Below, one piece after another: positions 22,454 through 28,951 of a DNA stretch of 28,951 nucleotides (positions are counted from its first letter, which is position 1; every line of letters starts with the position of its first letter). The notes beneath the pieces are model-generated. The model was not told the DNA's origin, made no database searches, and saw only the letters and a program-made list of their open reading frames with translations. A program made the position numbers and the translations under genes. Where the stretch lies: positions 1 to 28,951 of IMG/VR virus record IMGVR_UViG_3300046007_009573; one strand, written 5' to 3'. This stretch comes from a virus.

Positions 22454-23274
22454 TGTGAAATAAACGCACGAACTATGTAATCAAATCGTCTATCAATCGT
22501 GCTATAATCATCACAGCCAGTAGCAATAATAATACGGCCAAAACATAACCTAGGATCGTCATTTGTCTCAATCCCCCATTGTTGTTGAAAAAAATCTTGG
22601 TGCTTACTCACCCAATCTTTAAATCCTTTTACGTCATTGAATATATGACTATCGTCTGGTAAAAACCATTTGATTCCAGATCCAACTTTGTGTTGTATTA
22701 CACAACTTGTATGTAAACTTGTATCATCTTGATACAAATAGCTATTATGCGGACTTCGTCCTACATGACTAAAATCATCTTGGATGAAGTTGATACATGG
22801 TTCGGTTGTAAATTCTTTATAATCATCTAGGGTCATATCTATCATTAACCCAGGAGGAACCCATTGGATTTTTTTAAAAACCACTTCAGTGGCCCCTTGC
22901 CATATACTTTCTAAATAATGAATATCATTATGTAATCGTAAATGTAAGTTGGCTTGATCTTTATGCTGTTCGATGAATCTATGTACAGTATTAACTAAAT
23001 TTTGATCTATAAAATTTGAATCAATTTCAGAGGTTTCGAGGAATTTTTGAATATCTGGATCTTGACGAACAGCTAATGCAATCCTGTCTTGATAGACACT
23101 TGGGTCTCGTTTGTAGAATTTAGGGTATCCGTAATAGCTGGGAACTTTATCCTGCACACTTTTAATGCATTCGACCCACTTGTCAGAATAAGAACCCGGC
23201 CGGATATCGAATTCTAAATCTATGAATTCTTTACCGTCGGGTTTTTTAGCACATCTGATTACAAATTTACGCAA
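22450..23274 (-). CDS. Phage protein of unknown function between QueD and the 448-residue protein
   Basis: A 274-residue soluble protein, mixed alpha/beta. Features seen are a histidine-rich stretch (ANLHLRLHNDIHYLES at about 108-123), PPGLMIDMTLDDYKEF, and a Trp/Asp-rich end (WFLPDDSHIFND, then ATGCDDYSTIDRRFDY). The clustered histidines could bind metal, but no known motif matches. It starts inside the end of queD by eight bases and overlaps the next gene as ATGA, so it is co-translated with both. Confidence 0.6.
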   Translation of the reverse strand: MRKFVIRCAKKPDGKEFIDLEFDIRPGSYSDKWVECIKSVQDKVPSYYGYPKFYKRDPSVYQDRIALAVRQDPDIQKFLETSEIDSNFIDQNLVNTVHRFIEQHKDQANLHLRLHNDIHYLESIWQGATEVVFKKIQWVPPGLMIDMTLDDYKEFTTEPCINFIQDDFSHVGRSPHNSYLYQDDTSLHTSCVIQHKVGSGIKWFLPDDSHIFNDVKGFKDWVSKHQDFFQQQWGIETNDDPRLCFGRIIIATGCDDYSTIDRRFDYIVRAFISQ

Positions 23275-23782
23275 ACAGATCCTCGTTCCATTCGCGATGA
23301 CCTTCTCTGAATGCCATATTACTTTGTGTTTCTCTTACTTCGACTCTGTAACACCAAAGTCTTTCTGCTTCACTAGGTCCCCACATATCGGGAATATATA
23401 CACCATTCACATATTTGTATAGCATATCAGCTAGGCCTTCGCAACCAAGTCTTGGCAAGATAGTTAGTTTGGCTAACTTTTTTTCTTGTAGTAAATGAAA
23501 AGTTTCAATTTCGGGATCGTCTTGTGCAACAAGTAGAGTATGATCAAATTGATCTTCTAGTATAGATTTAAGTTCTTTGAGACCACCGTAGTCAGCTGCC
23601 CAGTTACGAACATCTAAATGATCTGTACCAAAATAAAATTTCATTGAGAAACTGTAACCATGAATTAGATTGCAGTGACTGTCAGCACGCCATTGACGAT
23701 ACGCACAAGGAAATGCGTCGTGATATTCTTTGGTACTAGTGTATTTGTAAACTCTAGATGGATATACTTCGTTTAAAAACAT
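23267..23782 (-). CDS. queD: 6-carboxy-tetrahydropterin synthase-like (QueD / 6-PTPS family)
   Basis: A 171-residue PTPS-family protein. SHCNLIHGYSF (35-45) is the CxxxHGH region, with C37 as the likely catalytic cysteine, and WAADYGGLKELKSILEDQFD (61-80) followed by HTLLV is the classic DxxxLK/DH region. The HGH zinc motif reads HGY here, and the earlier FxAAH histidine is replaced by FPCAYRQW, so the zinc ligands differ from the bacterial enzyme. I associate this variant with phages. It should act on dihydroneopterin triphosphate made by FolE and pass product to QueE. A TAGGAGA lies before the ATG and a promoter-like spacer of 97 bases precedes it. Confidence 0.85.
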   Translation of the reverse strand: MFLNEVYPSRVYKYTSTKEYHDAFPCAYRQWRADSHCNLIHGYSFSMKFYFGTDHLDVRNWAADYGGLKELKSILEDQFDHTLLVAQDDPEIETFHLLQEKKLAKLTILPRLGCEGLADMLYKYVNGVYIPDMWGPSEAERLWCYRVEVRETQSNMAFREGHREWNEDLFA

Positions 23783-23800
23783 TTGATTCTCCTATATTAT

Positions 23801-23830
23801 ATTTTAACATAGGCTTGCAGAATTTGTAAA
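23801..23830 (-). promoter_or_regulatory. Candidate sigma70-like promoter for queD
   Basis: Minus-strand TTTACA, 18-base spacer, TAAAAT, in the 97-base spacer ahead of queD, which also holds TAGGAGA. A second TATAAT just downstream has no good -35. Confidence 0.4.
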
Positions 23831-23868
23831 GCGGGAATGAAAGCCAGAAAGGCCGCTGTGTAGAATTG

Positions 23869-23876
23869 TATTTATG
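23869..23876 (-). promoter_or_regulatory. Candidate late promoter box CATAAATA upstream of queD
   Basis: Minus-strand CATAAATA four bases past the PRTase stop. It would give a leader of about 80 bases that includes a small hairpin, so queD may have both an early-type and a late-type start. Confidence 0.28.
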
Positions 23877-23879
23877 TTG

Positions 23880-24410
23880 TTAATTTTCCCACCAATTTTC
23901 CCATGGGAATACTACCCAACAGGGATCATCTAGTTTATTAATATTACGACCCGAATAATCTACATGCTCATAATTACTTGATTCGTTATTAATTAATGCA
24001 GCGAATCTAACATTTTTATTCCATATAGCTTGCCAGGCAGGGTGTCCTGATAAACATGAAGATTGCCAATCCACTCGAATCCATTCCATAGTAGATCCGG
24101 TATCGTTGATATCATCTACAACAAGAATTTTTTTACGATATGCTGGATCAGTTTCTGTTCCACTGTCACCGCGATCTTCTATTGGTACATACCCGAAGGC
24201 ATCTTCGGCCATCCAGCAATTGCTTTCAGACCTTGGTTTGAGAGTTTCCATTGGAACATCAAAATAATGACTAATCATTGTAGCAGCAGTAAGACCACCA
24301 CGAGTAAGTCCTACCACATAGTCAGGTCGCCAATCACTGTTAGCAATATCTCTACAAAGTTTATGAACAAGACTTTTAAACTCTGTGTCTGAAATAACTA
24401 ATTGTTTCAT
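23880..24410 (-). CDS. Phosphoribosyltransferase (type I PRTase)
   Basis: A 176-residue PRTase with the PRPP-binding loop ILVVDDINDTGST at 95-107 and the upstream PDYVVGLTRGGL (29-40), the pyrophosphate-loop region. These match hypoxanthine/xanthine-type phosphoribosyltransferases, which join a base to PRPP to make a nucleotide. An acidic variable region (EDRGDSGTETDPAYR) precedes the loop. The base it salvages is not evident. In this phage context it may recycle host purines, or feed the deazaguanine pathway. Its ATG shares one base with the stop of the upstream small gene. Confidence 0.87.
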   Translation of the reverse strand: MKQLVISDTEFKSLVHKLCRDIANSDWRPDYVVGLTRGGLTAATMISHYFDVPMETLKPRSESNCWMAEDAFGYVPIEDRGDSGTETDPAYRKKILVVDDINDTGSTMEWIRVDWQSSCLSGHPAWQAIWNKNVRFAALINNESSNYEHVDYSGRNINKLDDPCWVVFPWENWWEN

Positions 24411-24598
24411 TAGTCTCGCTCCATAACAGCCGCTTCTTTAATTAAACTGATTAATTCATCAATGTCTTTGCAAAGAATTTTAGCAGTAACCCAATCATTA
24501 TTATCGTCGCGTCCGCCGATTTCTAACATAAAGCCATTGTCATACATGTTTATAGAAAAGCTATCGTTTACTTTAGCAAGTTTTTCGTTGAGTTTCAT
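24410..24598 (-). CDS. Small phage protein, unknown function
   Basis: A 62-residue protein: an N-terminal helix (MKLNEKLAKVND), a beta pair (SINMYDNGFMLEIGGRDDNN) and a C-terminal helix (DIDELISLIKEAAVMERD). The INMYDNGFM-EIGGRD pattern is one I associate with short proteins of T4-like marine phages. It lies between the acidic protein and the PRTase with one-base overlap to the latter. Function unknown. Confidence 0.68.
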   Translation of the reverse strand: MKLNEKLAKVNDSFSINMYDNGFMLEIGGRDDNNDWVTAKILCKDIDELISLIKEAAVMERD

Positions 24599-24613
24599 AT
24601 GATTTACTTCCTT

Positions 24614-25129
24614 TCAGTTATTTGGAAAAGGCCAATCAGTTAAATTTGATTGTGTTGTTTGTGTAGTTGAATTGGTGTTGCTAGTGTCGGGTTCTTCTCC
24701 CCTAATAGTTTCGCCGGTATCTTGGTTTTTGATTTCTAACGGGCCAAATAACCATGCTTCGTTCTCGTCATTGGACCAACCGGCTTCTTCAAGAGCAGTA
24801 AAAGAATCTTCTTCCCAAAGAGCCATTAGTTCTTCTTGTTCCTCTTCTGAAAATTCATCAGAGTCAAAGTCAAAGTCATTGTACCAGCCATCATCCATCA
24901 TTTCCAGTTGAGCACCATTATCTACGTTGTCGCTGGAATATTCGTACATGTTTATTCCGTTAGGATTTTTAGGATCAATCCCTAGCGGCGGTTGATTGTC
25001 GTTGGTTTCAATTGAAAACGTTCCCCACCGAAAGCCGTCAATGATTTTAAAACTACGATTGTCTTTGGTCCAAATCATATGTTCTTCACATGATTTTTTA
25101 TGCATATTTGATACGGTCCAAATCGCCAT
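24614..25129 (-). CDS. Acidic phage protein, unknown function
   Basis: A 171-residue acidic protein. The N-terminal part (MAIWTVSNMHKKSCEEHMIW, then FKIIDGFRWGTFSIE) looks globular. A strongly acidic stretch follows (YNDFDFDSDEFSEEEQEELM, about 83-103), and the C-terminus is Thr/Asn/Gln-rich and probably disordered (SNTNSTTQTTQSN). The acidic region could mimic DNA or bind a basic partner; this is a guess. Its start shares one base with the stop of the 47-residue gene (TAATG). Confidence 0.7.
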   Translation of the reverse strand: MAIWTVSNMHKKSCEEHMIWTKDNRSFKIIDGFRWGTFSIETNDNQPPLGIDPKNPNGINMYEYSSDNVDNGAQLEMMDDGWYNDFDFDSDEFSEEEQEELMALWEEDSFTALEEAGWSNDENEAWLFGPLEIKNQDTGETIRGEEPDTSNTNSTTQTTQSNLTDWPFPNN

Positions 25130-25272
25130 TAATTATCTCCATCAAGTTGTTCAGCTAAGTCGTATAAAATTAAAAAAAGTACACCTAGTATTAGAATAGC
25201 AGAAATACTGCCAAGACGCAAGGCCATGGTCATTGAAATGAGAAAAAAACCAAAAATAGTAATTTTTCTCAT
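25129..25272 (-). CDS. 47-residue single-span membrane protein, unknown function
   Basis: This short gene encodes 47 residues: a basic start (MRKITIFGFF), a long hydrophobic segment from about residue 5 to 36 (with LGSISAILILGVLFLILY) and an acidic tail (DLAEQLDGDN). It has AAAGGAG four bases before the ATG, an ATGA overlap with the upstream gene, and a TAATG overlap with the downstream gene, which together strongly support it as a real gene. One or two membrane passes are possible. Function unknown; small phage membrane proteins include lysis and superinfection-exclusion proteins, but nothing here shows either. Confidence 0.75.
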   Translation of the reverse strand: MRKITIFGFFLISMTMALRLGSISAILILGVLFLILYDLAEQLDGDN

Positions 25273-25502
25273 TTGACTCCTTTTTTCTTTTTGTCTTCTG
25301 CTATTCCTTGTGCTATCATTTTTTTAAAGATAAGCATTACTCGCATTTTTTCTTTTTCAGTTAAGTATTTTACCAACATCAATTTGTCATCGTAGCTTTT
25401 TGCACCTTCCAAAAAGTCTTCTGGAACTGTTATTTTAGGTTTTTTTGGTTTAAATTTTTTTAAATTATTTTTTACGTCATTGTTATTATTATTGTCAGAC
25501 AT
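25269..25502 (-). CDS. Small basic phage protein, unknown function
   Basis: A 77-residue protein with an asparagine run at the start (MSDNNNNNDVKNN), a Lys/Pro-rich segment (LKKFKPKKPKITVP), then a helical part (KLMLVKYLTEKEKMRVMLIF) and a lysine-rich end (EDKKKKGVK). Strongly basic, so nucleic-acid or membrane-surface binding is possible. AGGAAAGAA lies upstream of the ATG. It overlaps the 47-residue membrane gene as ATGA and follows the Bax-inhibitor-like gene with a six-base gap. Confidence 0.68.
   Translation of the reverse strand: MSDNNNNNDVKNNLKKFKPKKPKITVPEDFLEGAKSYDDKLMLVKYLTEKEKMRVMLIFKKMIAQGIAEDKKKKGVK
25277..25283 (-). promoter_or_regulatory. Shine-Dalgarno of the 47-residue membrane gene
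   Basis: AAAGGAG four bases before ATG, inside the end of the upstream gene; key support for this short gene. Confidence 0.7.
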
Positions 25503-25508
25503 TAGTGT

Positions 25509-26186
25509 TTATTCTTTCCTATCTCCAAACAAGTGAAGTAAACTTAGAAACAAATTAATGAAATCCAAGTAAAGGGTAAGAGCTCCCATGACTTCAATTG
25601 CAGGACCGTCTGATTCCATTAATTGCTCTCTAATCTTTTGAGTATCATATGCTGTTAGGCCTAAGAAAATAACAACTGCTGCGGCACTAATTATGGTTTG
25701 AAGTAGACTTGATCCTATAAAGATATTTACGATGCTTGTGATAATAATAGCGATTAAAGCCACAATCAAGTACTTTCCTACGCTATCTAAACTTTGTTTT
25801 GTAAAATACCCATACCCACTCATAGTCACAAATAAAATTGCTGCACCGAAAAACGCACCGGCAATACTAGCGGCTGTATAAATTACAAAAATGGTTGCAA
25901 AGCTCAATCCCATTAGAGCTGCAAAACCATGTAAACAAAGTATAGCAGTGGACTTACTTGGATTATTACCAAGTACGTAACCTACAGCAAAGATTGCAGC
26001 CAATGGTGCAAATACCACAATCCATTTCACTATACCTGTAAATAAAAATGCCATCAAGGCAGCATTTGAAGATACCAATGCACTTACAATCATGCTGGTC
26101 ACAACAGCCAATGCCATGTTGTTATAAACACGAATCATGCTGCTGTTAATTTCTGCTGGTGTTTTATAAGTTAAAGCATATTCCAT
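25509..26186 (-). CDS. Bax inhibitor-1 / YccA-like membrane protein
   Basis: The protein has 225 residues when started at ATG 26186 (MEYALTYKTPAEINSSMIRV), chosen because AAGGAG lies seven bases upstream; the longer reading to 26276 would overlap folE. About seven hydrophobic segments cover residues 20 to the C-terminus. HGFAALMGLSFATIFVIYTA near the middle and FLGLTAYDTQKI near 180 (the conserved TAYDTQ of the family) identify the BI-1/TMBIM family, whose bacterial members (YccA, YbhL, BsYetJ) lie in the inner membrane and either inhibit FtsH or leak calcium or protons. The role in a phage is unknown. Confidence 0.88.
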   Translation of the reverse strand: MEYALTYKTPAEINSSMIRVYNNMALAVVTSMIVSALVSSNAALMAFLFTGIVKWIVVFAPLAAIFAVGYVLGNNPSKSTAILCLHGFAALMGLSFATIFVIYTAASIAGAFFGAAILFVTMSGYGYFTKQSLDSVGKYLIVALIAIIITSIVNIFIGSSLLQTIISAAAVVIFLGLTAYDTQKIREQLMESDGPAIEVMGALTLYLDFINLFLSLLHLFGDRKE

Positions 26187-26192
26187 TATGGT

Positions 26193-26198
26193 CTCCTT
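26193..26198 (-). promoter_or_regulatory. Shine-Dalgarno deciding the start at 26186
   Basis: AAGGAG six bases before ATG, at the folE stop; favours the 225-residue form of the Bax-inhibitor-like protein. Confidence 0.7.
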
Positions 26199-26892
26199 AT
26201 CTAGGTGCAAATTCTTGTTGAAGCTTGATGTTATCAAAAAATTCTTTCTTGGTACTTTGATCATCTTTAAAAGCACCTCTTAACACTGTGGTCTGGGTGA
26301 GACTGCTGTGTGCCATAATGCCTCTATTCTCGCAGCATCCATGTGTGGCCTGTATGTATACAGCCACATCCTTGCTTCCAGTTGCAAATTCAATTTCTCG
26401 TGCAATATCCATGCAAAGCTCTTCCTGTAGCGTTCCGCGACGAGCGCACCATTGAGCAATGCGGGTGTATTTAGAAAGCCCGATGAGTTTTGGTCCAGCA
26501 ATAATACCAATATATGCCACGCCTGTAACAGGTTGGTGATGATGACTGCAAACACTCTTAAGCTCAGAACGGACGACGAGCATGCCGTCATAGGCTCCTT
26601 CAGTGTCATTTGGAAACGCAGTTGCGTTAGGTGTCGGATCATATCTACCTGCCATTAATTCATTGTAATACATTTTAGCAAGACGACGAGCTGTACCTTG
26701 GCTATTAGGATCTGTTGCTCTATCAATCAACAGTGTGTCTAGCACTTGTTCAAATGCTTCTGTGGCTTCGTCAATCAGCTGATCCTTGTCTTCATCCGTT
26801 ACATAACTGCTGATATTGTCTCCGGCCCAGTACCTTTTACCGTCGGCCTGCATTTGTTCTCTAATTCTATCACTTACTCGTGTGTATTTCAT
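26197..26892 (-). CDS. folE: GTP cyclohydrolase I (FolE)
   Basis: A 231-residue FolE, which opens GTP to dihydroneopterin triphosphate. The zinc and catalytic motifs are SVCSHHHQPVTGVAYIG (C115, H117-H119), IGLSKYTRIAQWCARR (137-152) and ATHGCCENRGIM (about 182-193, with zinc Cys 186 or 187). The length is close to that of bacterial enzymes. In this window the product could serve QueD and QueE on the deazaguanine route, or folate made for ThyA/DHFR. GGAG lies six bases before the ATG, and the gene starts directly after the stop of the half-size DegT gene. Confidence 0.96.
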   Translation of the reverse strand: MKYTRVSDRIREQMQADGKRYWAGDNISSYVTDEDKDQLIDEATEAFEQVLDTLLIDRATDPNSQGTARRLAKMYYNELMAGRYDPTPNATAFPNDTEGAYDGMLVVRSELKSVCSHHHQPVTGVAYIGIIAGPKLIGLSKYTRIAQWCARRGTLQEELCMDIAREIEFATGSKDVAVYIQATHGCCENRGIMAHSSLTQTTVLRGAFKDDQSTKKEFFDNIKLQQEFAPR

Positions 26893-27477
26893 TTATTCTC
26901 CGATGATTGTAATATCTCTAAGATCTGGATATTCGTGATATTTAGGCGGTTCATTTACAAAATATAATTTTTCTAAACCAATTCGTGCATCTTCGATAGT
27001 GGGCCTATAATGGTAACCAATCTTGAAAACACGTTGTTCTTGCCATGGCGAGACGGATAAGTCCCTACCATCGTATCTTTGCTGTAATAAAAAGCCATAT
27101 GCTTCCTTGTCGTCTAATAGTATAGCACCACCGTGACCTATTTGTAAAGGCTTGTTATGACCAAAACTTAAACATTGCATCATTCCGGGTCTATACATTC
27201 CTTCTTCTAATCTTCTTGCACTATCCCAAATATCCGTTCCATAAAATCTATATTCGCCCGTCCATTTTTCAGGAACAAGTTCGTATTCAATGCCCAACTT
27301 GTGCATAGTCATGGGTATAGATAGATAGGTATATGCGCTAAACTGTACTCGTTTTACTTTTTTATAACGCAAACATAATTCAATTGCATGAGTACAACAA
27401 TCTGTCATGATTGCGTATGGTGCGCCAGTTTTCTTTGCTAGTAATTTTTCGAATTGTGCTATTTCTTCAAACGCCAC
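26893..27477 (-). CDS. Half-size DegT/DnrJ-like PLP protein
   Basis: This 194-residue protein matches only the large PLP-binding domain of the DegT family, which is normally about 370 residues. TDCCTHAIELCLRY (25-38) stands where VNSGTxAL lies, DIWDSARRLEEG (82-93) where EDAAQ lies, and CLSFGHNKPLQIGHGG (102-117) where SFxxxKxxxxGxGG lies, with K109 as Schiff-base lysine. The C-terminal domain is absent and replaced by a short tail. There is no frameshift remnant, so it may be a stable short form or may act with a partner. It overlaps galE by 11 bases. Confidence 0.78.
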   Translation of the reverse strand: MAFEEIAQFEKLLAKKTGAPYAIMTDCCTHAIELCLRYKKVKRVQFSAYTYLSIPMTMHKLGIEYELVPEKWTGEYRFYGTDIWDSARRLEEGMYRPGMMQCLSFGHNKPLQIGHGGAILLDDKEAYGFLLQQRYDGRDLSVSPWQEQRVFKIGYHYRPTIEDARIGLEKLYFVNEPPKYHEYPDLRDITIIGE

Positions 27478-28432
27478 GGGTATACCATTTGTAAGCAGAA
27501 TCGATAATTTGATTTATTGTAGAATAATTTGGTTTCCATTTTAAAACAGACTGTGCTAGTGTTGCATCGGCAATCAATTGTCCAGGATCGCCAGGTCTAC
27601 GTTCTCCTACTATTAACTTGAGTGGACCGTATTTTAAATTAATATAATCAACAATTTGTTGATTGCTTATGCCGCTGTTAGTACCTAAGTTAAACACTGC
27701 AAATTGCTTGTTAGTGTTCCATTGTATCGCTCTATAATGTGCGTCTGCTAGATCCCAAACATGAATGTAATCTCTTATACATGTTCTGTCTGGAGTATCA
27801 AAATCTACCCCATTTAATGTAAAAAACTCATTATTAAGTTTAGATTCTAGAAGCCGAGCTATAATATGTCCTGCACCTGGTGCTTGACCTAGATCATAAT
27901 TGTTCGGTTCAGCACCAGCTGCGTTAAAGTATCTAAAACATACCGCGGGTAATTCATATGCTTGATTGTAGTTTAACAATACTTGTTCAATGATATCCTT
28001 GGTATGACCATACGGGCTAATAGGTTTTATCCGGTCTGTCTCAACCAATGGAACATGATCAGGGTTGCCGTACACACTAGCACTAGAACTAAAAAGAACA
28101 AGCGGTTTCTTTTTATAATCCTTAACATGATTTAAAAATGTAATAGTCTTTGCCACATTGTTGTCATAATATTTTCCAGGATCAATTACACTTTCTCCAA
28201 CAGAAATATCTCCGGCACAATGTACAATGACATCGGGTTGTAATTCATCTAACCATAATAAACTTTGTCGTGAAACATAATCAGTGTGTAAGAAACCATC
28301 AACATTTTTTAGTGTGTGATCTCTACGTTCGCGATCAATAATATACACACTAGAGTTTTCAATGTGTTGTTTTAAGTAGCGGGCAATGTGGCTACCAATA
28401 TAACCACATCCACCTGTGATTACAATTTTCAT
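27467..28432 (-). CDS. galE: UDP-glucose 4-epimerase-like (GalE)
   Basis: A 321-residue extended SDR. It has TGGCGYIGSH (6-15), the serine strand VLFSSSASVYG (112-122), Y141-GHT-K145, and TPDRTCIRDYIHVWDLADAH near 215, the GalE-specific region. FRYFNAAGAEP also matches GalE. It should interconvert UDP-glucose/UDP-galactose or the N-acetyl forms. At 321 it is slightly shorter than E. coli GalE. The ATG overlaps the stop of the upstream SGNH-type gene as ATGA, and the half-size DegT protein follows, forming a second sugar gene cluster. Confidence 0.9.
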   Translation of the reverse strand: MKIVITGGCGYIGSHIARYLKQHIENSSVYIIDRERRDHTLKNVDGFLHTDYVSRQSLLWLDELQPDVIVHCAGDISVGESVIDPGKYYDNNVAKTITFLNHVKDYKKKPLVLFSSSASVYGNPDHVPLVETDRIKPISPYGHTKDIIEQVLLNYNQAYELPAVCFRYFNAAGAEPNNYDLGQAPGAGHIIARLLESKLNNEFFTLNGVDFDTPDRTCIRDYIHVWDLADAHYRAIQWNTNKQFAVFNLGTNSGISNQQIVDYINLKYGPLKLIVGERRPGDPGQLIADATLAQSVLKWKPNYSTINQIIDSAYKWYTRGV

Positions 28433-28951
28433 AATAAGTTTTTATTTTGTAAAAAAGGCAACACACAGTTTTCTACAAAGTTTTTGTGTTGTGCCTGGCT
28501 CGGATGCGACCAATTTGGTGGCCATGTATGAATCAAAATATTTTCTTGAATATTATTACACCATTCAAATTCTCCTAGTATTGGTAAAAAATAATCAAAA
28601 TTTATTTGTTCATACAGATAATTAATCTCTGGGTGATTAATAAAATCTTTGGGAATGGTTTCACTGGTAAAAGTTGTCATGAAATATTTAATATTATGAT
28701 TTTTTAAAAACCATTGTGTTCTAAGAATATGTTCTATAGTAAGGATTATAGATCCAACAAAACTAAAATCCGAATAAAATCTTTTTGCATACTCATTTTT
28801 CCATCCATGATTAAGTATTAACCAATGTCGATCAATTGATGTATCATTAATAAATTTTACTGGATTTAATACTGCTCCGTCTACTGCATTAAAATTTATT
28901 GTTTCATCTAAAAATATTTCATGCCTAGTAAAACCAGACCACATTATTCCG
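28429..28951 (-). CDS. SGNH-type protein, C-terminal part (start outside window)
   Basis: The frame is open to the right edge, with a Gly-Ile before the first ATG at 28944, so the real start probably lies beyond the window. About 173 residues are visible. IMWSGFTRHEIF resembles the IIIGWSTWEREEW strand of the SGNH-like protein at 18426-19169. The end, NWSHPSQAQHKNFVENCVLP, carries the HPS...H block that aligns with HFGPDAHRKW there. On this basis I call it a second member of the same family. The nucleophile-containing part is not in the window, so activity cannot be judged. It precedes galE with an ATGA overlap. Confidence 0.6.
   Translation of the reverse strand, partial: GIMWSGFTRHEIFLDETINFNAVDGAVLNPVKFINDTSIDRHWLILNHGWKNEYAKRFYSDFSFVGSIILTIEHILRTQWFLKNHNIKYFMTTFTSETIPKDFINHPEINYLYEQINFDYFLPILGEFEWCNNIQENILIHTWPPNWSHPSQAQHKNFVENCVLPFLQNKNLL

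Noticed and set aside
23783-23879. A tRNA or other structured RNA in the 97-base spacer before queD
   Set aside because: No T-loop motif or paired arms of tRNA type are visible; the weak AGCGG/CCGCT pairing with a small inner hairpin is too poor to call a terminator or an RNA.
26280-26642. Second minus-strand frame inside folE
   Set aside because: Alternative frame within a gene with complete FolE motifs; no ribosome binding site or family match.
26893-27477. Frameshifted full-length DegT gene
   Set aside because: The galE overlap upstream and the folE gene immediately downstream leave no room for the missing C-terminal half, so this is a short gene and not a broken one within the window.

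Overview
The window looks like part of a T4-like marine myovirus genome of the cyanophage or pelagiphage type. The reasons are very tight gene packing on mostly one strand, gene ends that overlap as ATGA or TAATG, and a mix of nucleotide-metabolism enzymes with many small proteins of the kind shared by marine T4-like phages. Among these are a MoxR-type ATPase with a VWA partner, a FEN-like exonuclease, FolE/QueD/QueE, and a QueD of the 'PCAYRQW' type. No capsid, tail, terminase, integrase, transposase, tRNA, rRNA or CRISPR array was seen. The host cannot be read from this sequence; the family attribution rests on recalled family resemblance, not on a search.

Layout. (1) 1-779, plus strand: end of a nucleotidyltransferase and a dCMP deaminase. 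(2) 760-6772: an AT-rich island with a fucosyltransferase-like glycosyltransferase (minus), a 940-residue repeat protein (plus), a DegT-type aminotransferase and an SDR epimerase (minus). (3) 6769-9969, minus: a small unknown, a radical SAM protein, thymidylate synthase, DHFR and a small unknown. (4) 9923-15104, minus: conserved small proteins, the HExxH/VWA protein, the MoxR ATPase and two lysine-rich proteins. Several of these genes have their own sigma70-like promoter, and the region is clearly less AT-rich than the flanks in the stretches sampled. (5) 15165-19569, minus: a run of small phage proteins including a tandem paralogous pair, a DUF3307 membrane protein, the exonuclease and an SGNH-type protein. 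(6) 19569-23782: QueE and QueD flanking two large unknown proteins and an inverted 2OG-Fe(II) oxygenase-like gene. (7) 23880-28951, minus: phosphoribosyltransferase, small acidic and membrane proteins including a 47-residue gene, a Bax-inhibitor-1-like membrane protein, FolE, a half-size DegT protein, GalE and a partial second SGNH-type protein.

How the genes fit together. dCMP deaminase, ThyA and DHFR make dTMP and recycle folate. FolE, QueD and QueE are three consecutive steps from GTP towards preQ0, suggesting deazaguanine in DNA or tRNA, although QueC and an inserting enzyme are not in the window. Two SDR epimerases, two DegT-family proteins, glycosyltransferase-like proteins and two SGNH-type proteins suggest phage-encoded synthesis or decoration of a sugar, either on the host surface or on the virion. 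The MoxR/VWA pair suggests an ATP-driven remodelling machine of unknown target.

The most unusual items are the 940-residue protein built from about eight Trp/Pro-rich repeats nested in a larger GT-like unit, the QueE with its third cluster cysteine displaced by a long insertion, the divergent late-promoter-like box that would leave the oxygenase mRNA almost leaderless, and the two genes that start divergently on the same CATG.
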